A DNA stretch of 64,000 nucleotides from Mucilaginibacter sp. L196. GTDB taxonomy: Bacteria; Bacteroidota; Bacteroidia; Sphingobacteriales; Sphingobacteriaceae. The notes under the pieces are model-generated. The model was given only the letters and a program-made list of their open reading frames with translations. It was not told the origin of the DNA and did no database searches. Each line of letters opens with the position of its first letter. The first letter of the stretch is position 1. The translations under genes were made by a program, and so were the position numbers. This document shows, piece by piece, positions 7,781-17,033 of this stretch. The DNA is taken from positions 234,303 to 298,302 of the forward strand of contig NZ_LMUO01000019.1 in NCBI RefSeq assembly GCF_009765905.1, in the 5' to 3' direction.

Positions 7781-10700
7781 TTATGGGTTTTGCGCAATTG
7801 TACTATCAGGATTAACAAATCCGTTTCGGTATAAAATGCGCATCATGCTTGGTAAAACAATTAGGAGTAATGGCAATGCTGCCAAAAAGCCACCAATAAC
7901 TGCGATAGCTAAAGGTTGATGCAATTGCGCGCCTGCGCCTATGCCTAAAGCAAGGGGCATTAAAGCTATAATGGCGCCAAGTGCAGTCATTAGTTTGGGT
8001 CTTAAACGGGTTGATATGGAGTAGATGATGGCTTCATCCACAGTACTTTGCAAAGCGCTTTGTTTGAATTGCAAGAATGTGAAGATGGAATTTTCGCCTA
8101 TGATACCAACAATCATGATCAGGCCTGTATAACTGCCTACATTTAATGGTGTATTGGTGATAAACAAAGCCAATAATCCTCCCGCTGCGCCTAATATGGA
8201 TATGATCAATATTAAAAATGCTATCCTGAATTGCTTAAACAGGAACAGTATCACCGCGAAAACTAATAAGCAGGCAGCTATTAATATATACAAAAGCTCT
8301 TTAAAAGTTTGTTGCTGTTGGGCATAATCGCCGCCATATTCAATGTGGTAGCCTTCGGGTAGCACAACTTTTTGGGCGATGCTGCTTTTTATACCTTTTA
8401 TTACTGTACCCAAATCGGTATTCTCCATGCGGGCAGTTATTATTCCCATGGATTGCAGGTTTTCGCGGTTGATCTCGGCACTGCCGGAATCAATAGAAAC
8501 GGTGGCTATCTGGCTAATGGGTATCAGTTGGCCTTTTGCTAAAAAGATGTTCATATTCTTAACATCATTTATGCTCAAGGACCGGCTACCCGGGTAAACC
8601 ATGCGGATAGGCGATAATTGCTGCTTTTCAATCATACTGCCAACCACATTTCCTTCCAACGCTACCTGTGTTTGTGATTGTAGCTCCAGCGGACTGATAT
8701 TATATTGTGCCAGTTGGTTGAAGTTCGGAATTATAGAAATAGATGGCCCGGCTATAACTATCCCGTCGAATACATCCGCGGTTCCTTTTACGGTGCTTAC
8801 GGCGGCGGCTATCTGTTTGGATAGCTGTTGCAATTTCTGGTTGTCATCACCATAAACCTTTATCTCAATAGGCTGTGCCGATTCCATCAGATCACCCAAC
8901 ATATCGGTGATAACCTGACCGAAATCAATGGTTAGCTCGGGTTGTGTTGAGGCGATCTTGGCGCGGAGATCGCTGATTACTTCCTCAGTAGTTTGCTTGT
9001 GATTTTTTTTAAGTTGGATGAGGTAATCACCGGTATTGGGTTCCGTAATAAAGAATCCCATCTGCGTGCCGGTACGGCGAGAGTAGGCTTCTACATCAGG
9101 TTCTTTTATGATTATTTTTTCTACCTCGCGTAAAATGCGGTCTGTTTCTTCGAGGGAAGTTCCCGGAGGAGAAGTATAATCTAAAACGATACTGCCCTCG
9201 TCCATATCAGGCAAAAAGCCCGTTTTAAGTAACGAAGGTACAACCACCAAAATCAAAACTAAACCGGCCACAATAAGCAATGCCAGCCACGGACGAAGTA
9301 TAAAGTACGATACCCATTTCTGACTTTTTACATGTTCGGCTTTGTGCTTTTTCTTTTTAAATGCATCTGAGGGTTTGTGCCTGGTGAGCAATAAATAAAT
9401 AACCGGCAGCCCTATCCAGGTAACAAAAAACGAGCATACCAGGGTGATGATCATGGTATTAGTAAGCACGCTGAAATAAGCGCCTGCAACACCCGTCATG
9501 AACAGGAAAGGTATAAATATTACGATAGTACTTATGGATGAGCCAACCATCGCCGGAAAAAGATAATCGATGGCTTTTTTTAATAGGTTGCGGGTAAGTT
9601 CATTCGGGTATTCCTCGTGCATGCGGTGGATCTGCTCAACCACTACAATAGCATCATCAATAATTAAACCGATGGATGCAGCGAGCGCACCCAAAGTCAT
9701 GATGTTGAAGGTATAACCGAAAGCACATAATACTATCAGCGTAAGCCCAAGTGTAACCGGTATGGTTATTAAAATAGTAAAGCTTGCTTTTGCCGAGCGA
9801 AGGAAAATGACCGCGACAATAATGGCTAAGAGTAAACCAATCCATAAACTATCGCTTACGCTTTTAACGGCATCGTTTACAAAATCTGCTTGTACGTAGT
9901 AGGGTTTTATGGTAACATCCGGTGGTAATATTTTTTTAAGGTCCTCTACCTTTTGGTCCATATCCGCAGAAACCGATATCAGGTTGGCATTAGGTTGCTT
10001 TATCACCGCGACTAATACCCCGGCATGGCCGTTCGCGTTGATCTTGGTATAGTCTACCCCTTCGCTAATCTGCACATTGGCCACATCTTTTAGCTGGATG
10101 ATTCGTTTGCGATCATTACTGATCACCATGTTTTCCAGTTCTTCTTTTGTGCCGATGGTAGCATCGGTTATGGTTAGGTACATCCGTTTGTAATCAGATA
10201 GATAACCACCTGATTTTACAAAGTTGGTTTGGGCAAGCGCGGCACTAATTATATCGGGCGTTATGCCTAGCGAACTCATTTTTTGCGCATTGAGGGTCAG
10301 CCAATATTCTTTAACCTTTCCACCAATAACCCTTATCTCAGATACTCCATCAACCTGCGACAGGAATGGCTTAACAGTGTATGTTGCCAACTCCTGCAAT
10401 TCAATAGGTGAACGGTTATGGCTTTCCAATGTGTAACCGCTTACTGGTAGGATGGACGGGTTCATCTTCTCCACCGTAATATTTACATCAGCAGGTAAAT
10501 TGTTTTTTATTTGGTCGATACTGGATTGGATACGCTGCTGACTCAGATCAATGTCGGCACCCCAATTCATGTAAGCAGATATTTCGCAACTGCCGCGACT
10601 GGTAGTACTGCGTACCGTTTGCAAATCGGGGACTTGCTTAATTACATTCTCTAGCGGTTTGGTTACCGTTAGCATCATTTTATTTACCGGCTGTAAGCCC

Positions 10701-10855
10701 TCATCAGCAATGATCTTTATTTTAGGGAAGGTTACATCAGGAAATAGCGAGGTTTGCAGCTTTGAATAAGCATACATCCCACCAAAAAGTATGAGAAACA
10801 ATACCAGCGCTATTGGCTTTTTGTGCGATATGAAGTAATCTCTAACCGGTACCAT
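7781..10855 (-). CDS. RND-family efflux pump, inner-membrane subunit
   Basis: 1024 aa, the usual size for AcrB/CzcA-type permeases. It has an N-terminal transmembrane helix, a first periplasmic domain with the FPDVTFPKIKI entry motif, a TM block (about 335-480) holding the acidic proton-relay motif GLIIDDAIVVVEQIHRMHEE, a long central loop, a second periplasmic domain and a second TM block to the C-terminus. The DDA motif resembles multidrug rather than heavy-metal types. It overlaps the adaptor gene by one base (TAATG), so the two are translationally coupled. It should form a tripartite pump with the two upstream products. The substrate is unknown. Confidence 0.92.
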   Translation of the reverse strand: MVPVRDYFISHKKPIALVLFLILFGGMYAYSKLQTSLFPDVTFPKIKIIADEGLQPVNKMMLTVTKPLENVIKQVPDLQTVRSTTSRGSCEISAYMNWGADIDLSQQRIQSSIDQIKNNLPADVNITVEKMNPSILPVSGYTLESHNRSPIELQELATYTVKPFLSQVDGVSEIRVIGGKVKEYWLTLNAQKMSSLGITPDIISAALAQTNFVKSGGYLSDYKRMYLTITDATIGTKEELENMVISNDRKRIIQLKDVANVQISEGVDYTKINANGHAGVLVAVIKQPNANLISVSADMDQKVEDLKKILPPDVTIKPYYVQADFVNDAVKSVSDSLWIGLLLAIIVAVIFLRSAKASFTILITIPVTLGLTLIVLCAFGYTFNIMTLGALAASIGLIIDDAIVVVEQIHRMHEEYPNELTRNLLKKAIDYLFPAMVGSSISTIVIFIPFLFMTGVAGAYFSVLTNTMIITLVCSFFVTWIGLPVIYLLLTRHKPSDAFKKKKHKAEHVKSQKWVSYFILRPWLALLIVAGLVLILVVVPSLLKTGFLPDMDEGSIVLDYTSPPGTSLEETDRILREVEKIIIKEPDVEAYSRRTGTQMGFFITEPNTGDYLIQLKKNHKQTTEEVISDLRAKIASTQPELTIDFGQVITDMLGDLMESAQPIEIKVYGDDNQKLQQLSKQIAAAVSTVKGTADVFDGIVIAGPSISIIPNFNQLAQYNISPLELQSQTQVALEGNVVGSMIEKQQLSPIRMVYPGSRSLSINDVKNMNIFLAKGQLIPISQIATVSIDSGSAEINRENLQSMGIITARMENTDLGTVIKGIKSSIAQKVVLPEGYHIEYGGDYAQQQQTFKELLYILIAACLLVFAVILFLFKQFRIAFLILIISILGAAGGLLALFITNTPLNVGSYTGLIMIVGIIGENSIFTFLQFKQSALQSTVDEAIIYSISTRLRPKLMTALGAIIALMPLALGIGAGAQLHQPLAIAVIGGFLAALPLLLIVLPSMMRILYRNGFVNPDSTIAQNP

Positions 10856-11805
10856 TATTGCGCAATTTTAACTTTAGCAGTATCTGTTAAACCATAATTC
10901 CCGGTTACTACTATGCGATCATCCTTCGAAAATTTAGGGGAGATGATCTGGATGCGGTCACCAACTTCTAGTCCGGTTTTTACAGGTACTTTTACAGCTG
11001 TTGTTGGGTTGATCAATTTCATTACCCAGAATTCGGTTTGGGTATCATTACTCAGAACGGCAGATTTTGGCAGCGACGCTGCGTTTTGTATCTGCGTACG
11101 CACCACCCTTGCTTTGGCTACCAGGTTTTCCGGAATTTGCTTATCGGTATTTATTTTGATCACTACGCCTTGTGTTTGCGAAGCTGTATCTACCGCAGGC
11201 ATAAAGGACGTTACCTTGCCATCTATCTTTTCGCCATCGGGCAGGGTGAGTTGTACGCCCTGGTTTAGTTTTACAGTGGCCCGCATCTCGTAAGGCAATT
11301 GCATGATGAACGCGAAGCTGCTGCGATCGCTGATTACCGCTAATTGCTCGCCATCCTGTACATAATCGCCAACCTGGTGGTTTAGTTGAGTAACGTAGCC
11401 ATGCATAGGTGCTTTAATTTTGTTTACGCCCGAGAATTTGAAGGTGGTATCCAGCACATTTACGCTGTTGCCAATGCTCATGGCTTCCTTGGTTTTTACC
11501 GTGAAAACGGTTTCTCCTTTATCAACAAAATGACCTATTTGCGTATTTACTTTGGTGATGTAGCCGTTGGTATTTGATTTTACATAGTTCTTTTGCTGAA
11601 AAGCAGATGAAGCGTTCAGCATCGTATAATCAACCAAATCGCTATCGCTTACGCTGGTAACAGTAACGGATACCTGCGCATTTACGGCTTTATCATCACC
11701 ACTATCATCGCTGCTTTTGCTTCCGCAGGAGGATAGTAGCGCCACGGCCACCATCAGCATAAAAGCAGGCTGCTTTAAAATATATTTTGTGTAGGATGTC
11801 TTCAT
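10855..11805 (-). CDS. Membrane fusion (adaptor) lipoprotein of the RND pump
   Basis: A 316-aa HlyD/AcrA-like periplasmic adaptor. A lipobox LLSSC places the lipidated Cys at about residue 27. The lipoyl-like half-motifs GYITKVNTQIGHFVDKGETVF and GYVTQLNHQVGDYVQDGEQLA are visible, and are close together with almost no helical hairpin between them. A beta-barrel (LTLPDGEKIDGKVTSFMPAVD) and a membrane-proximal domain follow. It joins the outer-membrane channel to the RND permease. It starts 1 bp after the TolC-like gene ends and overlaps the permease start. Confidence 0.9.
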   Translation of the reverse strand: MKTSYTKYILKQPAFMLMVAVALLSSCGSKSSDDSGDDKAVNAQVSVTVTSVSDSDLVDYTMLNASSAFQQKNYVKSNTNGYITKVNTQIGHFVDKGETVFTVKTKEAMSIGNSVNVLDTTFKFSGVNKIKAPMHGYVTQLNHQVGDYVQDGEQLAVISDRSSFAFIMQLPYEMRATVKLNQGVQLTLPDGEKIDGKVTSFMPAVDTASQTQGVVIKINTDKQIPENLVAKARVVRTQIQNAASLPKSAVLSNDTQTEFWVMKLINPTTAVKVPVKTGLEVGDRIQIISPKFSKDDRIVVTGNYGLTDTAKVKIAQ

Positions 11806-11806
11806 T

Positions 11807-13042
11807 TTATTTATTCCAATAATTCAACTGGTTTATCAATTGCAGTCGGCTGATAACGGTTTGGGTCATCAGGTTTTTTATGGTTAGATAATTGTTTATG
11901 GCCAACACCAGGTCGGAAATATGCAGATCGCCGGTTTGCATCAGCTGCATATCTACCTTAATTAAACTCTCGGTGTATTTGGTTTGATCTTTTATTTGGG
12001 CGATGAGCGTTTCGTTCTCGGTTATCTGCTGGTTAAGCTGCGCTATCTGCTGATGATACTGGACATCAAAAAATGCTTTATAGTTTTGACGGGTTTCTTC
12101 CTGTAAGGATAGCTTCCGGTATTGCAGCTTTCGTTGGCCGCCATCATAAATGGGTATCACCAAACCAAAGCCCGCACTCAAGCCAAAGTTTTTCCATGCC
12201 TGCCCCATAAAATCGCTATTGTAACCGCCATCGGCAAGCACGTTTAGTTTTGGCTTATAGGCATAATCTATCAGTTGTTTACTGTTGATGAGCTTTAAAC
12301 TATCTAGTTTATACTGCTGAAAATAGATGCTGCTGGTTACATCCGGTTTGATATTGCGTTGTAATGCAGGTTCGTCCAGATCGCGGATGCTGGTATCGGC
12401 AACGCCTGCTAAATAGTTAAGCGTAGCAAAGTCGTTCTTATATAGCAAACGTGCCTGGGTTAAGGCTAATTCCTGTTGTTTTAGCGTTACTAGAAAAGTC
12501 AGGTAATCGCTTTGGCGGTATACGTTTGAGCGGGTTAGCTTTTTTAACAAATCCTCTTCGGTGCTTAATAATTTTACTACATCCTGGGTGAATTTGTATT
12601 GCTGTAAATCGCCGTAGGCTGTGATGTATTGGGTAGTGATGGCTTTCTTAAGATCTTGCTCAGATATTTTGGATTGATTGTTTAACGACAGCGTTTGCAG
12701 GGTGATGGTTTGTACCTGGGTGTTGATGTTTTCCCGGCCTACAATGGTTTTGCTCACCTGCATCAGGCCGTTAAGCGTGTGCTCGTTGGTGATCGCTTCG
12801 GAGTAGCCGTAGCCATTTACTACCGGGGCATATAGGCCACCACTATTTATATTTACCTGTGGCTTTAAGCCTGCACGCAAGCGTAAACTATCGATTTGAT
12901 TGGATGCGATTTGATTTTGCAGATCTTTTAACAGCGGGCTGTTGGTATGTGCCAATTGCAGGTAATGCTCAAGCGAATAAGTTTGTGCCTGGGCTATTGA
13001 ATAAGAGAATAGACATATTAAAATGCTGAAAAACCATTTCAT
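11807..13042 (-). CDS. TolC-like outer-membrane efflux protein
   Basis: About 411 aa with a Sec signal peptide ending AQAQ. The body is mostly alpha-helical with repeated Q/L-rich coiled-coil segments and the 'SLxxYLQLAHTNSPLL' opening typical of outer-membrane efflux proteins. The start is put at the ATG encoding MKWFFS (13042); a TTG two codons upstream is the only longer choice. It is the first gene of the tolC-adaptor-RND operon, an order common in Bacteroidota. Confidence 0.9.
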   Translation of the reverse strand: MKWFFSILICLFSYSIAQAQTYSLEHYLQLAHTNSPLLKDLQNQIASNQIDSLRLRAGLKPQVNINSGGLYAPVVNGYGYSEAITNEHTLNGLMQVSKTIVGRENINTQVQTITLQTLSLNNQSKISEQDLKKAITTQYITAYGDLQQYKFTQDVVKLLSTEEDLLKKLTRSNVYRQSDYLTFLVTLKQQELALTQARLLYKNDFATLNYLAGVADTSIRDLDEPALQRNIKPDVTSSIYFQQYKLDSLKLINSKQLIDYAYKPKLNVLADGGYNSDFMGQAWKNFGLSAGFGLVIPIYDGGQRKLQYRKLSLQEETRQNYKAFFDVQYHQQIAQLNQQITENETLIAQIKDQTKYTESLIKVDMQLMQTGDLHISDLVLAINNYLTIKNLMTQTVISRLQLINQLNYWNK

Positions 13043-13141
13043 TAACAATAAATATATGCGATTTGATCGGTTAAAAATATAATTTAAATATGTATTTATT
13101 CTGAAGTTGAAATGTATAGCTTTAAACTTAATATAAATTTT

Positions 13142-13561
13142 ATGTGGTGGATATATGCATTACTGTCGGCCTTGTTTGCGGCGCTGACCGCGATTTTTGC
13201 TAAAATAGGCATTAAAGGTGTTGATACTGACCTTGCTACGGGCATTCGTACCGTGATTATTTTAGTGCTGGCGTGGCTGTTGGTTTTCTATAAAGGGTCG
13301 CAAAATGGTATTGGTAGTTTAACTAAAGTTAACTGGATATTTTTGATATTGTCGGGTTGTGCGACTGGTTTCTCGTGGATATGTTACTTTAAAGCCCTGC
13401 AATTGGGCGAGGTATCACAAGTGGCACCGGTTGATAAGTTGAGTGTTGCCATAGCCATTGTTTTGGCTGCTATATTTTTGGGTGAGCCGCTGACGACTAA
13501 AACTATTGTTGCGGCAACGCTAATTATGGCAGGTACTTTTGTGATGATATTTTTTAAGTAA
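13142..13561 (+). CDS. EamA/DMT-family transporter, single five-helix unit
   Basis: 140 aa from the start MWWIYALLSALFAALTAIF. An in-frame ATG 30 bases upstream (13112) would add ten polar residues and is less likely. There are five hydrophobic helices, and the segment FKALQLGEVSQVAPVDKLSV is the typical EamA motif. Most drug/metabolite transporters carry two EamA units; this carries one and would need to dimerise. It is divergent from the tolC operon. The substrate is unknown. Confidence 0.85.
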   Translation: MWWIYALLSALFAALTAIFAKIGIKGVDTDLATGIRTVIILVLAWLLVFYKGSQNGIGSLTKVNWIFLILSGCATGFSWICYFKALQLGEVSQVAPVDKLSVAIAIVLAAIFLGEPLTTKTIVAATLIMAGTFVMIFFK

Positions 13562-13893
13562 GATTGAGTACTAAGTTACGGAATTAGTGGGTTGGAGGTG
13601 GTGACAGTGTTTTGTCAGTATGTTGGTTGCCCCTTCACTTGCGGTGGAAAGAGGGTAATATGTGAATGTCATTGCGAGGAACGAAGCAATCGCGAGTTTG
13701 CAAGACCGCTTTTCTCCGTGCGATTGCTTCGTTCCTCGCAATGACAATGGGGTGAGTCGCTTCGTTAACACACCCCTGCTGCCATACTGCCTTTCGCGCC
13801 CACTCTCAAGAGGGGAATTTTAACGCATGGTTATTTTTTGAATAGCAAACCATTTACAGCTATAACTGTTTCATTTTTATAAGCTTTCATGAA
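13562..13893. other. Gene-free spacer of repeats
   Basis: No coding frame is supported here. It holds a CCCTTCACTTGCGGTGGAAAG fragment related to 2340-2402, a GTCATTGCGAGG palindrome (13668-13745) and a CCCACTCTCAAGAGGGG stretch. The short frame at 13571-13771 is repeat read-through. Confidence 0.7.
13668..13745. repeat. Palindromic repeat, GTCATTGCGAGG type
   Basis: Perfect ends GTCATTGCGAGGAACGAAGC and its complement enclose a 78-bp unit with a short loop. It is one of the cleanest copies of the family. Confidence 0.9.
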
Positions 13894-14088
13894 ATGAAAC
13901 CTGCTGAAAAACAATACAAATTCATCAACAGCGAAACCGGGTACGTGATACACTACCACACCCTAAATTGCGACCGGGCTGAAGATAAAGTAAAAGAAGA
14001 ACTGGAAAATGTTAAGGCCAAGGTAGCCATCAAAAACAATATTTTTATAGGGACGGTTTATTGGGAAGTGGTGAAGGATTGTGATTGA
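13894..14088 (+). CDS. Small hypothetical protein, 64 aa
   Basis: A 64-aa frame (MKPAEKQYKFINSETG...) with balanced charge, a central lysine/glutamate-rich helix (EDKVKEELENVKAKVA) and a C-terminal strand (IFIGTVYWEVVKDC). No family is recognised. Its amino-acid make-up looks protein-like rather than random, and it ends two bases before the convergent gene at 14090. Function unknown. Confidence 0.6.
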   Translation: MKPAEKQYKFINSETGYVIHYHTLNCDRAEDKVKEELENVKAKVAIKNNIFIGTVYWEVVKDCD

Positions 14089-14089
14089 G

Positions 14090-15136
14090 TTACTTTCTGT
14101 TAATTATTAAGCCGATTTTACTGGTGTCGATTTTTAACGAGGGATAAATGTCATCGGCGGAGTTGGGGATTGTATCAATTCCAGATGAAAATAATGTGTA
14201 TTTCTTTCCTATTCTGTGGTAGTTGAAAAGAGTGTTTTTGCATTCACTTAAAGATAATATTGGATCATTTATAATTACCATTTCTCCCTTTACATCTATT
14301 TGTTTTAAACTATCAGGGTATACTCCATTTTGTAGCTTGTAAAACTCTATTTGTTTCACAAGATCATTCAATTCATACTTGTCACCAGCTGCAAAGTTTT
14401 TTATGGAGCTCTTACTATGAAGATCATTGCTTTTAATAAAATATACAGTAACTAAAATTCCAATTGCTCCAATAAATATCACCCATTTATCCCTGTATTG
14501 AAAAATTCCAAACATAATCATACCAAAGCCTATTAATGCTCCAACTAATGGAATTAAACATAGAATCCCAATTAGATATCGAGGCTTAATTGACTTAATT
14601 GAACGATGTGATTTATTGATGAAAAAATTGGGAGTGCCAATATTGATTTTTGATTGAACTGAATTTATAAACTCAGAAACTTCATTTTTAGAGGAAAACC
14701 ATCTTTCCGAAAGGAGTAGGCCTTCTTTGCTTTTGGTAGAAATAAATATAAATTGGTCAGTTAGTTTTATAGATATTATGTCATCCCATGTTCTTAATAT
14801 TGATGTCCCTGATGTCTTTCCTTCAGTTTTTATTCCATCATCTGTAAGAGTTACTATTCTCGGTTCGGCATAGTTTGGTTTGGTTTTTATGGATTGATCT
14901 ATCTTATTAGTGAATTTCCATAACGGGAGGAAATATGAAAATGTAGATATGAAAATCAAAATGACAGCGATTATAATTAAAGATACATACCAATTGTATT
15001 TGCTATCATAAAGAAAATACAGCAAAAATGCTAACATCAATAACATGAAAAGAATTGATTTTTTAAATCGCTCTTTCAAGATCGTTTTAAAGTAATCGAC
15101 AAAATCCTTTTTACTGTTTTGATATTCAATTTGCAT
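14090..15136 (-). CDS. Membrane protein: YcxB-like domain plus GspG-like C-terminal segment
   Basis: 348 aa. Two TM helices (about 28-46 and 50-70) precede a YcxB-like beta domain (RIVTLTDDGIKTEGKTSGTS ... SIKLTDQFIFISTKSKEGLL). Two or three further helices follow (about 185-250). The C-terminal 100 residues read ELNDLVKQIEFYKLQNGVYPDSL ... SSGIDTIPNSADDIYP, which resembles the C-terminal part of type II secretion major pseudopilin GspG ('YRLDNGRYPT ... GPDGIPGTADDI'). No prepilin leader is present, so it is not a true pseudopilin. It is more AT-rich than its neighbours. Function unknown. Confidence 0.7.
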   Translation of the reverse strand: MQIEYQNSKKDFVDYFKTILKERFKKSILFMLLMLAFLLYFLYDSKYNWYVSLIIIAVILIFISTFSYFLPLWKFTNKIDQSIKTKPNYAEPRIVTLTDDGIKTEGKTSGTSILRTWDDIISIKLTDQFIFISTKSKEGLLLSERWFSSKNEVSEFINSVQSKINIGTPNFFINKSHRSIKSIKPRYLIGILCLIPLVGALIGFGMIMFGIFQYRDKWVIFIGAIGILVTVYFIKSNDLHSKSSIKNFAAGDKYELNDLVKQIEFYKLQNGVYPDSLKQIDVKGEMVIINDPILSLSECKNTLFNYHRIGKKYTLFSSGIDTIPNSADDIYPSLKIDTSKIGLIINRK

Positions 15137-15187
15137 TATAGCTTAGGTATAGATAATTTACTTTATAAATGCTAACCATGCTACGAG

Positions 15188-15220
15188 TTTGCCGCGCTAT
15201 CGCTCGCAATGACATGGTGG
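15188..15220. repeat. Degenerate fragment of the GTCATTGCGAGG palindrome
   Basis: 'cgctatcgctcgcaatgaca' matches only one arm of the palindromic family. It lies in the short gap upstream of the 14090-15136 gene. Confidence 0.45.
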
Positions 15221-15229
15221 GGAATATAA

Positions 15230-15979
15230 TTATATCCCCAAAACCCCTTTCAGCTTCACATAGCCTGATTTGCTAACGGGTATTTTGGCGCCGGATTTTA
15301 GGATGGCGAGGTGGCTGTCTTTTTCGTATGGGTCGATGCGGGTGATTTGTTGGATGGCGATTATGTAGGAGCGGTGTACGCGTACAAAATAGCGTGGGTC
15401 GAGCATTTGCTCGAAGAAGTTCATGGTTTTGTTTTTGAGGTAGGAGCCTTCCTGGGTGAAAACGCTTACGTAGTCGTCATCGGCCTGCAAATACTGTACA
15501 TCCTGAACCGGGATGATCTTTACCTTGGTGCCGGTTTTTACTACGATACGCTCATGCTGGGCAGGGGATGAGGCCACGGCATCCAGTAGTTCTTCTGTTT
15601 TTTTGGTTTGTTGGGCAGGGGTTGGTGATTGCGCCAGGTATTTTTCGATGGCTTTGTTGAAACGGTCCTTGCTGAATGGTTTTAAAAGGTAATCAACCGC
15701 ATGGGCTTCGAATGCTTTGATGGCATATTCGTCAAACGCGGTAGTGAATATTACCGAAGGGGATTGCTCCACCAGTTCCAGCATTTCGAAGCCGTTTATT
15801 TTGGGCATTTGTACGTCCAAGAATATCAGGTCGGGTTGGTGCTGTTGGATGGCCTTTAGTCCCTCGAAACCATCGTTGCATTCCTGCAGAACCTCAATCT
15901 GATCGGTGAATTGCTGCAAATATTCCAGCACTACCATGCGTGCTAATGGTTCGTCGTCAATAACTAAGGCGCGTTTCAT
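15230..15979 (-). CDS. LytTR-family response regulator
   Basis: 249 aa. The N-terminal receiver domain has the acidic pocket (VIDDEPLA) and the phospho-acceptor Asp55 in DLIFLDVQMP, with Thr in FTTAFDEYA and Lys in LLKPFS. The C-terminal LytTR DNA-binding domain (about 143-249) has RIVVKTGTKVKIIPVQDVQYLQADDDYV and RVHRSYIIAIQQI. LytTR proteins bind two direct repeats about two helical turns apart; such a pair lies upstream of this operon (18411-18441). It overlaps the kinase gene by 4 bp and is the last gene of the four-gene operon. Confidence 0.92.
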   Translation of the reverse strand: MKRALVIDDEPLARMVVLEYLQQFTDQIEVLQECNDGFEGLKAIQQHQPDLIFLDVQMPKINGFEMLELVEQSPSVIFTTAFDEYAIKAFEAHAVDYLLKPFSKDRFNKAIEKYLAQSPTPAQQTKKTEELLDAVASSPAQHERIVVKTGTKVKIIPVQDVQYLQADDDYVSVFTQEGSYLKNKTMNFFEQMLDPRYFVRVHRSYIIAIQQITRIDPYEKDSHLAILKSGAKIPVSKSGYVKLKGVLGI

Positions 15980-17010
15980 ATTACCTGCGGAATTTTAATA
16001 ATGGTTGTAAATATATTATCATTTTGATGTGTTTCCATCAAATCGTTTCTCGCAAACAATAAATATAATCGGCGTTGCACACCACGTAAGCCAAAGCCTG
16101 TTCCTTTTGGGCGGGATGTTTGTGGGTCGTAAGGGTTTTGCACCATTACCACCAGGTTATTGCCGTCAATTTCACCGCGGATGCTTACAGTTACTTTTTC
16201 TGTGGTATCGTATAATCCGAATTTAATGGCATTCTCCACCAAAGGCTGTAATAGCATGGATGGGAGCAGGGCTTCGCCGCAATGCTTGTCGCAACTGATC
16301 TCCGTATCTAATCGGTGGCCGAACCTTACTTTTTCAATATCTAGATACAAATTCAAATGCTGTAACTCATCGCTTAAAGGCACTAAAAGCTGGTCGTCCT
16401 TTTTCAATGTTCCGCGTAAAAAGTCGGATAGTTGATGAATCATCCTTCGGGCTTCATCAGGCTTAAAACCTATCAGTGCGTTAATGGAGTTTAGGCTATT
16501 AAATAAAAAGTGCGGTTGTAATTGTTGACGTAAGTTGTATAACTCCGCATCGCGGGCCAGTTTTTCAGCTTCGGAGCGGCGTTTTTCGGTTTCCTTGTGA
16601 TCCAGTTGCGAATACCAAAGCATACTGATCATCGCCATCCAACCTATGGCTAGAAAGTTAGTACAAAAACGTATGGTTAAGGAGTTGGCTATAAAATTCA
16701 TGTACGCCTGACTGGAGCTGAGGTAGGGGATAATCCCGCGAAAGCCAGCGGTACAAATGCCTGCAAGAACCATGCACCACATCAGCAAATTCATATAACT
16801 GCCTTTGCCCGGTTGGTAATAGCGCAGGTTATTATTGATAAGCCAGCAGGCAGCGGCAAGCAATATGGAATTTACAATACCATCGGTTAAGGCTATGTAC
16901 CAAATAAAACCAAAACTATGTACAATGTAAGTTAGTAGCCCGGCCCATATAAGGCCGCAGGCTACGAACAAACTGTAGAGTTTAGATGGTGATAATTGTG
17001 GTGTAACCAA
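15976..17010 (-). CDS. LytS-type sensor histidine kinase
   Basis: About 344 aa. Four to five TM helices (about 10-140) are followed by a coiled linker and the His_kinase domain of the LytS/YehU type, with the phospho-acceptor His in QLQPHFLFNSLNSINALIGF, and a HATPase domain (LLQPLVENAIKFG, GTGFGLRGVQRRL). There is no periplasmic sensor domain, so signals probably come through the membrane or through the LiaF-like partners. The first codon appears to be TTG at 17010; no ATG occurs near the N-terminus, so the start is uncertain by a few residues. It forms a cognate pair with the 15230-15979 regulator. Confidence 0.9.
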   Translation of the reverse strand: MVTPQLSPSKLYSLFVACGLIWAGLLTYIVHSFGFIWYIALTDGIVNSILLAAACWLINNNLRYYQPGKGSYMNLLMWCMVLAGICTAGFRGIIPYLSSSQAYMNFIANSLTIRFCTNFLAIGWMAMISMLWYSQLDHKETEKRRSEAEKLARDAELYNLRQQLQPHFLFNSLNSINALIGFKPDEARRMIHQLSDFLRGTLKKDDQLLVPLSDELQHLNLYLDIEKVRFGHRLDTEISCDKHCGEALLPSMLLQPLVENAIKFGLYDTTEKVTVSIRGEIDGNNLVVMVQNPYDPQTSRPKGTGFGLRGVQRRLYLLFARNDLMETHQNDNIFTTIIKIPQVI

Positions 17011-17033
17011 AACTTTGTTTCTTTTATCAGTAA

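Noticed and set aside
13571..13771. 66-aa frame on the minus strand
   Set aside because: Translated repeat; no conserved features.
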